A DNA stretch of 64,000 bases, from positions 11,003,374 to 11,067,373 of the forward strand of contig OW028580.1 of NCBI GenBank assembly GCA_932294295.1, given 5' to 3'. The position numbers and the translations under genes are program-made. Below are positions 8,511 through 21,288 of the stretch, one piece after another. Origin of the DNA: Alitta virens. Taxonomy: Eukaryota; Annelida; Polychaeta; Phyllodocida; Nereididae. The stretch's first letter is position 1. Each line of letters starts with the position of its first letter. The notes under the pieces are model-generated. The model did not search any database. It saw only the letters and a program-made list of their open reading frames with translations, and was not told where the DNA came from.

Positions 8511-11288
8511 ATGAGAGGCAGAGGACGAAGCGTGCATTATGATAGCCACGTGGGGCACTCGTGCGTAGCGGGGTCAAGGCCGTTGCAGAAGGCCATACTG
8601 CTGACAAGAAAACAAACGACAACAACGCGACACCGAAGTGAAATACTCTATTATAGCGTTTTGGAACGACGTGGCACAGTTAAATTATCAGGAGTACACA
8701 AAAATGCAGGAAGTACATTTAGCAGTGAGATGCCAGACTCACAGGCCGCACCGATGAAGTAGTAAATTAGGTCCACTTAGCAGAGCCAATGAGAGGCAGA
8801 GGACGAAGCGTGCATTATGATAGGCACGTGGGGCACTCGTGCATAGCGAGGTCAAGGCCGTTGTAGAGGGCCAGGATGCTGACAAGAAGACAAACGACAA
8901 CAACGCAACACCGAAGTGAAATACTCTATTATAGCGATTTGGAACGACGCGGCACAGTTAAATTATCAAGAGTACACAAAAATGTAGGAAGTGCATTTAG
9001 CAGTGAGATGGCAGACTCACAGGCAGCGCCGATGAAGCAGTAAGTTAGGTCCACTTAGCACAGCCAATGAGAGGCACAGGACGAAGCGTGCATTATGATA
9101 GCCACATGGGGCACTCGTGCGTAGCGGGATCAAGGCCGTTGTAGAGGGCCAGGATGCTGACAAGAAAACAAACGACAACAACGAAACACCGAAGTGAAAT
9201 ACTCTATAGTAGGCTCAGGGAACGCCGTTGCACAGTTAAATTAACAAGAGTACACAAAAATGTAGGAAGTGCATTTAGCAGTGAGATGCTAGACTCACAG
9301 ACCAAGCCGATGAAGTAGTAATTTACCTCAACTTAGCACAGCCAAAGAGAGGCACAGGACGAAGCGTGCATTATGATAGCCACGTGGGGCACTCGTGCGT
9401 ATCGGGGTCAAGGCCGTTGCCGAGGGCCAGGATGCTGACAAGAAAACAAACGAAAACAACGCAACACCGAAGTGAAATACTCTATAGTAGGCTCATGGAA
9501 CGTCGTTGCACAGTTAAATTATCAAGAGTACACAAAAATGTAGGAAGTACATTTAGCAGTGAGATGCTAGACTCACAGGCCGCACCGATGAAGTAGTAAA
9601 TAAGTTCCACTTAGCAGAGCCAATGAGAAGCAGAGGACGAAGCGTGCATTATGATAGCCACGTGGGGCACTCGTGCGTAGCGGGTCAAGGCCGTTGTAGA
9701 GGGCCAGGATGCTGACAAGAAAACAAACGACAACAACGCAACACCGAAGTGAAATACTCTTTTATAGCGTTTTGGAACGACGTGGAACAGTTAAATTATC
9801 AGGAGTACACAAAAATGTAGGAAGTACATTTAGCAGTGAGATGCCAGACTCACAGGCCGCACCGATGAAGTAGTAAATTAGGTCCACTTAGCAGAGCCAA
9901 TGAGAGGCAGAGGACGAAGCGTGCATTATGATAGCCACGTGGGGCACTCGTGCGTAGCGGGGTCAAGGCCGTTGTAGAGGGCCAGGATGCTGACAAGAAA
10001 ACAAACGAAAACAACGCAACACCGAAGTGAAATACTCTATATTAGCCTTTTGGAACGACATGGCACAGTTAAATTATCAAGAGTACACAAAAATGTAGGA
10101 AGTACATTTTTCAGCGAGATGCTAGACTCACAGGCCACGCCGATGAAGTAGTAGGTTAGGTCCACTTAGCACAGCCAATGAGAGGCAGAGGACGAAGCCT
10201 GCATTATGATAGCCACGTGGGGCACTCGTGCGTAGCGGGGTCAAGGCCGTTGCAGAGGGCCAGGATGCTGACAAGAAAACAAACGACAACAACGCAACAC
10301 CGAAGTGAAATACTCTATATTAGCCTTTTGGAACGACATGGCACAGTTAAATTATCAAGAGTACACAAAAATGTAGGAAGTGCATTTAGCAGTGAGATGC
10401 TAGACTCACAGACCAAGCCGATGAAGTAGTAATTTAGGTCAACTTAGCAGAGCCAAAGAGAGGCACAGGACGAAGCGTGCATTATGATAGCCACGTGGGG
10501 CACTCGTGCGTAGCGGGGTCAAGGCCGTTGCAGGGGCCAGGATGCTGACAAGAAAACAAACGAAAACAACGCAACACCGAAGTGAAATACATTATAGTAG
10601 GCTCATGGAACCTCGTTGCACAGTTAAATTATCAAGAGTACACAAAAATGTAGGAAGTACATTTAGCAGTGAGATGCCAGACTCACAGGCAGCGCCGATG
10701 AAGCAGTAAGTTAGGTCCACTTAGCACAGCCAATGAGAGGCAGAGGACTAAGCGTGCATTATGATAGGCACGTGGGGCACTCGTGCATAGCGAGGTCAAG
10801 GCCGTTGTAGAGGGCCAGGATGCTGACAAGAAGACAAACGACAACAACGCAACACCGAAGTGAAATACTCTATTATAGCGTTTTGGAACGACGCGGCACA
10901 GTTAAATTATCAAGAGTACACAAAAATGTAGGAAGTGCATTTAGCAGTGAGATGGCAGACTCACAGGCAGCGCCGATGAAGCAGTAAGTTAGGTCCACTT
11001 AGCACAGCCAATGAGAGGCACAGGACGAAGCGTGCATTATGATAGCCACATGGGGCACTCGTGCGTAGCGGGATCAAGGCCGTTGTAGAGGGCCAGGATG
11101 CTGACAAGAAAACAAACGACAACAACAAAACACCGAAGTGAAATACTCTATAGTAGGCTCAGGGAACGCCGTTGCACAGTTAAATTAACAAGAGTACACA
11201 AAAATGTAGGAAATACATTTATCAGTGAGATGCCAGACTCACAGGCGGCGCCGATGAAGTAGTAAGTTAGGTCCACTTAGCACAGCCA
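8511..11288. repeat. 10-monomer HOR, copy 2
   Basis: This has the same order as 5733-8510 and shares its private variants. Unit starts are 8511, 8789, 9067, 9345, 9623, 9900, 10178, 10456, 10733 and 11011. I noticed few differences from copy 1; the second A3 reads TAGCGTTTTGG in both copies and the last E reads ACAACAAAACACC in both. Confidence 0.85.
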
Positions 11289-13789
11289 ATGAGAGGCAGA
11301 GGACGAAGCGTGCATTATGATAGCCACGTGGGGCACTCGTGCGTATCGGGGTCAAGGCCGTTGCCGAGGGCCAGGATGCTGACAAGAAGACAAACGACAA
11401 CAACGCAACACCGAAGTGAAATACTCTATTATAGCGATTTGGAACGACGCGGCACAGTTAAATTATCAAGAGTACACAAAAATGTAGGAAGTGCATTTAG
11501 CAGTGAGATGGCAGACTCACAGGCAGCGCCGATGAAGCAGTAAGTTAGGTCCACTTAGCACAGCCAATGAGAGGCACAGGACGAAGCGTGCATTATGATA
11601 GCCACATGGGGCACTCGTGCGTAGCGGGATCAAGGCCGTTGTAGAGGGCCAGGATGCTGACAAGAAAACAAACGACAACAACGAAACACCGAAGTGAAAT
11701 ACTCTAAAGTAGGCTCAGGGAACGCCGTTGCACAGTTAAATTAACAAGAGTACACAAAAATGTAGGAAGTGCATTTAGCAGTGAGATGCTAGACTCACAG
11801 ACCAAGCCGATGAAGTAGTAATTTAGGTCAACTTAGCACAGCCAAAGAGAGGCACAGGACGAAGCGTGCATTATGATAGCCACGTGGGGCACTCGTGCGT
11901 ATCGGGGTCAAGGCCGTTGCCGAGGGCCAGGATGCTGACAAGAAAACAAACGAAAACAACGCAACACCAAAGTGAAATACTCTATAGTAGGCTCATGGAA
12001 CGTCGTTGCACAGTTAAATTATCAAGAGTACACAAAAATGTAGGAAGTACATTTAGCAGTGAGATGCTAGACTCACAGGCCGCACCGATGAAGTAGTAAA
12101 TTAGGTCCACTTAGCAGAGCCAATGAGAAGCAGAGGACGAAGCGTGCATTATGATAGCCACGTGGGGCACTCGTGCGTAGCGGGGTCAAGGCCGTTGTAG
12201 AGGGCCAGGATGCTGACAAGAAAACAAACGACAACAACGCAACACCGAAGTGAAATACTCTTTTATAGCGTTTTGGAACGACGTGGAACAGTTAAATTAT
12301 CAGGAGTACACAAAAATGTAGGAAGTACATTTAGCAGTGAGATGCCAGACTCACAGGCCGCACCGATGAAGTAGTAAATTAGGTCCACTTAGCAGAGCCA
12401 ATGAGAGGCAGAGGACGAAGCGTGCATTATGATAGCCACGTGGGGCACTCGTGCGTAGCGGGGTCAAGGCCGTTGTAGAGGGCCAGGATGCTGACAAGAA
12501 AACAAACGAAAACAACGCAACACCGAAGTGAAATACTCTATATTAGCCTTTTGGAACGACATGGCACAGTTAAATTATCAAGAGTACACAAAAATGTAGG
12601 AAGTACATTTTTCAGCGAGATGCTAGACTCACAGGCCACGCCGATGAAGTAGTAGGTTAGGTCCACTTAGCACAGCCAATGAGAGGCAGAGGACGAAGCC
12701 TGCATTATGATAGCCACGTGGGGCACTCGTGCGTAGCGGGGTCAAGGCCGTTGCAGAGGGCCAGGATGCTGACAAGAAAACAAACGACAACAACGCAACA
12801 CCGAAGTGAAATACTCTATATTAGCCTTTTGGAACGACATGGCACAGTTAAATTATCAAGAGTACACAAAAATGTAGGAAGTGCATTTAGCAGTGAGATG
12901 CTAGACTCACAGACCAAGCCGATGAAGTAGTAATTTAGGTCAACTTAGCAGAGCCAAAGAGAGGCACAGGACGAAGCGTGCATTATGATAGCCACGTGGG
13001 GCACTCGTGCGTAGCGGGGTCAAGGCCGTTGCAGGGGCCAGGATGCTGACAAGAAAACAAACGACAACAACGCAACACCGAAGTGAAATACATTATAGTA
13101 GGCTCATGGAACCTCGTTGCACAGTTAAATTATCAAGAGTACACAAAAATGTAGGAAGTACATTTAGCAGTGAGATGCCAGACTCACAGGCAGCGCCGAT
13201 GAAGCAGTAAGTTAGGTCCACTTAGCACAGCCAATGAGAGGCAGAGGACGAAGCGTGCATTATGATAGGCACGTGGGGCACTCGTGCATAGCGAGGTCAA
13301 GGCCGTTGTAGAGGGCCAGGATGCTGACAAGAAGACAAACGACAACAACGCAACACCGAAGTGAAATACTCTATTATAGCGTTTTGGAACGACGCGGCAC
13401 AGTTAAATTATCAAGAGTACACAAAAATGTAGGAAGTGCATTTAGCAGTGAGATGGCAGACTCACAGGCAGCGCCGATGAAGCAGTAAGTTAGGTCCACT
13501 TAGCACAGCCAATGAGAGGCACAGGACGAAGCGTGCATTATGATAGCCACATGGGGCACTCGTGCGTAGCGGGATCAAGGCCGTTGTAGAGGGCCAGGAT
13601 GCTGACAAGAAAACAAACGACAACAACAAAACACCGAAGTGAAATACTCTATAGTAGGCTCAGGGAACGCCGTTGCACAGTTAAATTAACAAGAGTACAC
13701 AAAAATGTAGGAAATACATTTATCAGTGAGATGCCAGACTCACAGGCGGCGCCGATGAAGTAGTAAGTTAGGTCCACTTAGCACAGCCA
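11289..13789. repeat. Shortened 9-monomer HOR copy
   Basis: The order is A4-front/A3 hybrid, E/D, F, A1, A1/B, B, C, A3, E. Units from 11567 on match 9067 and its successors at an offset of about 2500 bp (nine monomers). The first unit, 11289-11566, has the GTATCGGGG front seen at 13790 but the second half of the A3 unit at 8789 (TAGCGATTTGG). One A2 unit has therefore been lost and two units joined into one. Here A1 (12123) has kept the full GCGGGGTC, unlike the earlier copies. Confidence 0.8.
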
Positions 13790-16567
13790 ATGAGAGGCAG
13801 AGGACGAAGCGTGCATTATGATAGCCACGTGGGGCACTCGTGCGTATCGGGGTCAAGGCCGTTGCCGAGGGCCAGGATGCTGACAAGAAAACAAACGAAA
13901 ACAACGCAACACCGAAGTGAAATACTCTATATTAGCCTTTTGGAACGACATGGCACAGTTAAATTATCAAGAGTACACAAAAATGTAGGAAGTACATTTT
14001 TCAGTGAGATGCTAGACTCACAGGCCACGCCGATGAAGTAGTAGGTTAGGTCCACTTAGCACAGCCAATGAGAGGCAGAGGACGAAGCGTGCATTATGAT
14101 AGCCACGTGGGGCACTCGTGCGTATCGGGGTCAAGGCCGTTGCCGAGGGCCAGGATGCTGACAAGAAAACAAACGAAAACAACGCAACACCGAAGTGAAA
14201 TACTCTATATTAGCCTTTTGGAACGACATGGCACAGTTAAATTATCAAGAGTACACAAAAATGTAGGAAGTGCATTTAGCAGTGAGATGCTAGACTCACA
14301 GACCAAGCCGATGAAGTAGTAATTTAGGTCAACTTAGCAGAGCCAAAGAGAGGCACAGGACGAAGTGTGCATTATGATAGCCACGTGGGGCACTCGTGCG
14401 TAGCGGGGTCAAGGCCGTTGCAGGGGCCAGGATGCTGACAAGAAAACAAACGACAACAACGCAACACCGAAGTGAAATACATTATAGTAGGCTCATGGAA
14501 CCTCGTTGCACAGTTAAATTATCAAGAGTACACAAAAATGTAGGAAGTACATTTAGCAGTGAGATGCCAGACTCACAGGCAGCGCCGATGAAGCAGTAAG
14601 TTAGCTCCACTTAGCACAGCCAATGAGAGGCAGAGGACGAAGCGTGCATTATGATAGCCACGTGGGGCACTCGTGCGTAGCGGGGTCAAGGCCGTTGCAG
14701 AGGGCCATACTGCTGACAAGAAAACAAACGACAACAACGCGACACCGAAGTGAAATACTCTATTATAGCGTTTTGGAACGACGTGGCACAGTTAAATTAT
14801 CAGGACTACACAAAAATGTAGGAAGTACATTTAGCAGTGAGATGCCAGACTCACAGGCCGCACCGATGAAGTAGTAAATTAGGTCCACTTAGCAGAGCCA
14901 ATGAGAGGCAGAGGACGAAGCGTGCATTATGATAGCCACATGGGGCACTCGTGCGTAGCGGGATCAAGGCCGTTGTAGAGGGCCAGGATGCTGACAAGAA
15001 AACAAACGACAACAACGAAACACCGAAGTGAAATACTCTATAGTAGGCTCAGGGAACGCCGTTGCACAGTTAAATTAACAAGAGTACACAAAAATGTAGG
15101 AAATACATTTATCAGTGAGATGGCAGACTCACAGGCGGCGCCGATGAAGTAGTAAGTTAGGTCCACTTAGCACAGCCAATGAGAGGCAGAGGACGAAGCG
15201 TGCATTATGATAGCCACGTGGGGCACTCGTGCGTAGCAGGGTCAAGGCCGTTGCAGAAGGCCAGGGTGCTGACAAGAAAACAAACGACAACAAAGCAACA
15301 CCGAAGTGAAATACACTATAGTAGGCTCATGGAACGATGTTGCACAGTTAAATTATCAAGAGTACACAAAAATGTAGGAAGTGCATTTAGCAGTGAGATG
15401 CTAGACTCACAGACCAAGCCGATGAAGTAGTAATTTAGGTCAACTTAGCACAGCCAAAGAGAGGCACAGGACGAAGCGTGCATTATGATAGCCACGTGGG
15501 GCACTCGTGCGTATCGGGGTCAAGGCCGTTGCCGAGGGCCAGGATGCTGACAAGAAAACAAACGAAAACAACGCAACACCGAAGTGAAATACTCTATAGC
15601 AGGCTCATGGAACTTCGTTGCACAGTTAAATTATCAAGAGTACACAAAAATGTAGGAAGTACATTTAGCAGTGAGATGCTAGACTCACAGGCCGCACCGA
15701 TGAAGTAGTAAATTAGGTCCACTTAGCAGAGCCAATGAGAAGCAGAGGACGAAGCGTGCATTATGATAGCCACGTGGGGCACTCGTGCGTAGCGGGGTCA
15801 AGGCCGTTGCAGGGGCCAGGATGCTGACAAGAAAACAAACGACAACAACGAAACACCGAAGTGAAATACATTATAGTAGGCTCATGGAACCTCGTTGCAC
15901 AGTTAAATTATCAAGAGTACACAAAAATGTAGGAAGTACATTGAGCAGTGAGATGCCAGACTCACAGGCAGCGCCGATGAAGCAGTAAGTTAGGTCCACT
16001 TAGCACAGCCAATGAGAGGCAGAGGACGAAGCGTGCATTATGATAGGCACGTGGGGCACTCGTGCATAGCAAGGTCAAGGCCGTTGTAGAGGGCCAGGAT
16101 GCTGACAAGAAGACAAACGACAACAACGCAACACCGAAGTGAAATACTCTATTATAGCGTTTTGGAACGACGCGGCACAGTTAAATTATCAAGAGTACAC
16201 AAAAATGTAGGAAGTGCATTTAGCAGTGAGATGGCAGACTCACAGGCAGCGCCGATGAAGCAGTAAGTTAGGTCCACTTAGCACAGCCAATGGGAGGCAC
16301 AGGACGAAGCGTGCATTATGATAGCCACATGGGGCACTCGTGCGTAGCGGGATCAAGGCCGTTGTAGAGGGCCAGGATGCTGACAAGAAAACAAACGACA
16401 ACAACGAAACACCGAAGTGAAATACTCTATAGTAGGCTCAGGGAACGCCGTTGCACAGTTAAATTAACAAGAGTACACAAAAATGTTGGAAATACATTTA
16501 TCAGTGAGATGCCAGACTCACAGGCGGCGCCGATGAAGTAGTAAGTTAGGTCCACTTAGCACAGCCA
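13790..16567. repeat. 10-monomer HOR (second type), copy 1
   Basis: The order is B, B, C, A2, E, D, F, C, A3, E, with starts at 13790, 14068, 14346, 14623, 14901, 15179, 15457, 15735, 16012 and 16290. It repeats at 16568 and 19345. The same register can be followed back to the C-A3-E units at 12957-13789, so in phase it spans about three full periods from 12957 to 21288. It differs from the preceding 10-mer by containing D units and lacking A1. Confidence 0.85.
15179..15456 (+). repeat. Monomer family D
   Basis: D is marked by CACTATAGTAGGCTCATGG and AACGATGTTGCAC. Most members from 15179 onward also have GTAGCAGGGTC, GCAGAAGGCCAGG and ACAAAGCAACACC. Members start at 732, 4066, 15179, 17956, 20733, 22400, 23789, 26012, 28790, 34901, 37958, 44628, 46018, 46852, 47130, 49909, 52966, 53800, 56579, 57691, 58247, 59637 and 62694, plus the fragment at 63806. 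The older-looking form at 732, 4066 and 23789 has an eight-A run and AGACCGCGCC. Units up to 34901 read AGGGTGCTG where those from 37958 on read AGGATGCTG, a positional sub-split. Units 47130 and 58247 are unusual D units with GGCTCAGGGAACG. Confidence 0.75.
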
Positions 16568-19344
16568 ATGAGAGGCAGAGGACGAAGCGTGCATTATGAT
16601 AGCCACGTGGGGCACTCGTGCGTATCGGGGTCAAGGCCGTTGCCGAGGGCCAGGATGCTGACAAGAAAACAAACGAAAACAACGCAACACCGAAGTGAAA
16701 TACTCTATATTAGCCTTTTGGAACGACATGGCACAGTTAAATTATCAAGAGTACACAAAAATGTAGGAAGTACATTTTTCAGTGAGATGCTAGACTCACA
16801 GGCCACGCCGATGAAGTAGTAGGTTAGGTCCACTTAGCACAGCCAATGAGAGGCAGAGGACGAAGCGTGCATTATGATAGCCACGTGGGGCACTTGTGCG
16901 TATCGGGGTCAAGGCCGTTGCCGAGGGCCAGGATGCTGACAAGAAAACAAACGAAAACAACGCAACACCGAAGTGAAATACTCTATATTAGCCTTTTGGA
17001 ACGACATGGCACAGTTAAATTATCAAGAGTACACAAAAATGTAGGAAGTGCATTTAGCAGTGAGATGCTAGACTCACAGACCAAGCCGATGAAGTAGTAA
17101 TTTAGGTCAACTTAGCAGAGCCAAAGAGAGGCACAGGACGAAGCGTGCATTATGATAGCCACGTGGGGCACTCGTGCGTAGCGGGGTCAAGGCCGTTGCA
17201 GGGGCCAGGATGCTGACAAGAAAACAAACGACAACAACGCAACACCGAAGTGAAATACATTATAGTAGGCTCATGGAACCTCGTTGCACAGTTAAATTAT
17301 CAAGAGTACACAAAAATGTAGGAAGTACATTTAGCAGTGAGATGCCAGACTCACAGGCAGCGCCGATGAAGCAGTAAGTTAGGTCCACTTAGCACAGCCA
17401 ATGAGAGGCAGAGGACGAAGCGTGCATTATGATAGCCACGTGGGGCACTCGTGCGTAGCGGGGTCAAGGCCGTTGCAGAGGGCCATACTGCTGACAAGAA
17501 AACAAACGACAACAACCAAAACCGAAGTGAAATACTCTATTATAGCGTTTTGGAACGACGTGGCACAGTTAAATTATCAGGACTACACAAAAATGTAGGA
17601 AGTACATTTAGCAGTGAGATGCCAGACTCACAGGCCGCACCGATGAAGTAGTAAATTAGGTCCACTTAGCAGAGCCAATGAGAGGCAGAGGACGAAGCGA
17701 GCATTATGATAGCCACATGGGGCACTCGTGCGTAGCGGGATCAAGGCTGTTGTAGAGGGCCAGGATGCTGACAAGAAAACAAACGACAACAACGAAACAC
17801 CGAAGTGAAATACTCTATAGTAGGCTCAGGGAACGCCGTTGCACAGTTAAATTAACAAGAGTACACAAAAATGTAGGAAATACATTTATCAGTGAGATGG
17901 CAGACTCACAGGCGGCGCCGATGAAGTAGTAAGTTAGGTCCACTTAGCACAGCCAATGAGAGGCAGAGGACGAAGCGTGCATTATGATAGCCACGTGGGG
18001 CACTCGTGCGTAGCAGGGTCAAGGCCGTTGCAGAAGGCCAGGGTGCTGACAAGAAAACAAACGACAACAAAGCAACACCGAAGTGAAATACACTATAGTA
18101 GGCTCATGGAACGATGTTGCACAGTTAAATTATCAAGAGTACACAAAAATGTAGGAAGTGCATTTAGCAGTGAGATGCTAGACTCACAGACCAAGCCGAT
18201 GAAGTAGTAATTTAGGTCAACTTAGCACAGCCAAAGAGAGGCACAGGACGAAGCGTGCATTATGATAGCCACGTGGGGCACTCGTGCGTATCGGGGTCAA
18301 GGCCGTTGCCGAGGGCCAGGATGCTGACAAGAAAACAAACGAAAACAACGCAACACCGAAGTGAAATACTCTATAGCAGGCTCATGGAACGTCGTTGCAC
18401 AGTTAAATTATCAAGAGTACACAAAAATGTAGGAAGTACATTTAGCAGTGAGATGCTAGACTCACAGGCCGCACCGATGAAGTAGTAAATTAGGTCCACT
18501 TAGCAGAGCCAATGAGAAGCAGAGGACGAAGCGTGCATTATGATAGCCACGTGGGGCACTCGTGCGTAGCGGGGTCAAGGCCGTTGCAGGGGCCAGGATG
18601 CTGACAAGAAAACAAACGACAACAACGCAACACCGAAGTGAAATACATTATAGTAGGCTCATGGAACCTCGTTGCACAGTTAAATTATCAAGAGTACACA
18701 AAAATGTAGGAAGTACATTGAGCAGTGAGATGCCAGACTCACAGGCAGCGCCGATGAAGCAGTAAGTTAGGTCCACTTAGCACAGCCAATGAGAGGCAGA
18801 GGACGAAGCGTGCATTATGATAGGCACGTGGGGCACTCGTGCATAGCAAGGTCAAGGCCGTTGTAGAGGGCCAGGATGCTGACAAGAAGACAAACGACAA
18901 CAACGCAACACCGAAGTGAAATACTCTATTATAGCGTTTTGGAACGACGCGGCACAGTTAAATTATCAAGAGTACACAAAAATGTAGGAAGTGCATTTAG
19001 CAGTGAGATGGCAGACTCACAGGCAGCGCCGATGAAGCAGTAAGTTAGGTCCACTTAGCACAGCCAATGAGAGGCACAGGACGAAGCGTGCATTATGATA
19101 GCCACATGGGGCACTCGTGCGTAGCGGGATCAAGGCCGTTGTAGAGGGCCAGGATGCTGACAAGAAAACAAACGACAAAAACGAAACACCGAAGTGAAAT
19201 ACTCTATAGTAGGCTCAGGGAACGCCGTTGCACAGTTAAATTAACAAGAGTACACAAAAATGTTGGAAATACATTTATCAGTGAGATGCCAGACTCACAG
19301 GCGGCGCCGATGAAGTAGTAAGTTAGGTCCACTTAGCACAGCCA
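16568..19344. repeat. 10-monomer HOR (second type), copy 2
   Basis: This has the same order as 13790-16567, at 2777-2778 bp. The A2 unit at 17401 has a small deletion and change (CAACCAAAACCG), making it 277 bp, and the E unit at 17678 has GAAGCGAGCATT. Both variants recur in the next copy (20178 and 20455) but are absent from copy 1 (14623 and 14901). Copies 2 and 3 are thus closest relatives. Confidence 0.85.
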
Positions 19345-21288
19345 ATGAGAGGCAGAGGACGAAGCGTGCATTATGATAGCCACGTGGGGCACTCGTGCGT
19401 ATCGGGGTCAAGGCCGTTGCCGAGGGCCAGGATGCTGACAAGAAAACAAACGAAAACAACGCAACACCGAAGTGAAATACTCTATATTAGCCTTTTGGAA
19501 CGACATGGCACAGTTAAATTATCAAGAGTACACAAAAATGTAGGAAGTACATTTTTCAGTGAGATGCTAGACTCACAGGCCACGCCGATGAAGTAGTAGG
19601 TTAGGTCCACTTAGCACAGCCAATGAGAGGCAGAGGACGAAGCGTGCATTATGATAGCCACGTGGGGCACTCGTGCGTATCGGGGTCAAGGCCGTTGCCG
19701 AGGGCCAGGATGCTGACAAGAAAACAAACGAAAACAACGCAACATCGAAGTGAAATACTCTATATTAGCCTTTTGGAATGACATGGCACAGTTAAATTAT
19801 CAAGAGTACACAAAAATGTAGGAAGTGCATTTAGCAGTGAGATGCTAGACTCACAGACCAAGCCGATGAAGTAGTAATTTAGGTCAACTTAGCAGAGCCA
19901 AAGAGAGGCACAGGACGAAGCGTGCATTATGATAGCCACGTGGGGCACTCGTGCGTAGCGGGGTCAAGGCCGTTGCAGGGGCCAGGATGCTGACAAGAAA
20001 ACAAACGACAACAACGCAACACCGAAGTGAAATACATTATAGTAGGCTCATGGAACCTCGTTGCACAGTTAAATTATCAAGAGTACACAAAAATGTAGGA
20101 AGTACATTTAGCAGTGAGATGCCAGACTCACAGGCAGCGCCGATGAAGCAGTAAGTTAGGTCCACTTAGCACAGCCAATGAGAGGCAGAGGACGAAGCGT
20201 GCATTATGATAGCCACGTGGGGCACTCGTGCGTAGCGGGGTCAAGGCCGTTGCAGAGGGCCATACTGCTGACAAGAAAACAAACGACAACAACCAAAACC
20301 GAAGTGAAATACTCTATTATAGCGTTTTGGAACGACGTGGCACAGTTAAATTATCAGGACTACACAAAAATGTAGGAAGTACATTTAGCAGTGAGATGCC
20401 AGACTCACAGGCCGCACCGATGAAGTAGTAAATTAGGTCCACTTAGCAGAGCCAATGAGAGGCAGAGGACGAAGCGAGCATTATGATAGCCACATGGGGC
20501 ACTCGTGCGTAGCGGGATCAAGGCCGTTGTAGAGGGCCAGGATGCTGACAAGAAAACAAACGACAACAACGAAACACCGAAGTGAAATACTCTATAGTAG
20601 GCTCAGGGAACGCCGTTGCACAGTTAAATTAACAAGAGTACACAAAAATGTAGGAAATACATTTATCAGTGAGATGGCAGACTCACAGGCGGCGCCGATG
20701 AAGTAGTAAGTTAGGTCCACTTAGCACAGCCAATGAGAGGCAGAGGACGAAGCGTGCATTATGATAGCCACGTGGGGCACTCGTGCGTAGCAGGGTCAAG
20801 GCCGTTGCAGAAGGCCAGGGTGCTGACAAGAAAACAAACGACAACAAAGCAACACCGAAGTGAAATACACTATAGTAGGCTCATGGAACGATGTTGCACA
20901 GTTAAATTATCAAGAGTACACAAAAATGTAGTAAGTGCATTTAGCAGTGAGATGCTAGACTCACAGACCAAGCCAATGAAGTAGTAATTTAGGTCAACTT
21001 AGCACAGCCAAAGAGAGGCACAGGACGAAGCGTGCATTATGATAGCCACGTGGGGCACTCGTGCGTATCGGGGTCAAGGCCGTTGCCGAGGGCCAGGATG
21101 CTGACAAGAAAACAAACGAAAACAACGCAACACCGAAGTGAAATACTCTATAGCAGGCTCATGGAACGTCGTTGCACAGTTAAATTATCAAGAGTACACA
21201 AAAATGTAGGAAGTACATTTAGCAGTGAGATGCTAGACTCACAGGCCGCAACGATGAAGTAGTAAATTAGTTTCACTTAGCAGAGCCA
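19345..21288. repeat. 10-monomer HOR (second type), copy 3, truncated at seven
   Basis: The order is B, B, C, A2, E, D, F, with starts at 19345, 19623, 19901, 20178, 20455, 20733 and 21011. The expected C-A3-E is replaced at 21289 by A1 units. The A2 and E units carry the private variants of copy 2. Confidence 0.8.
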
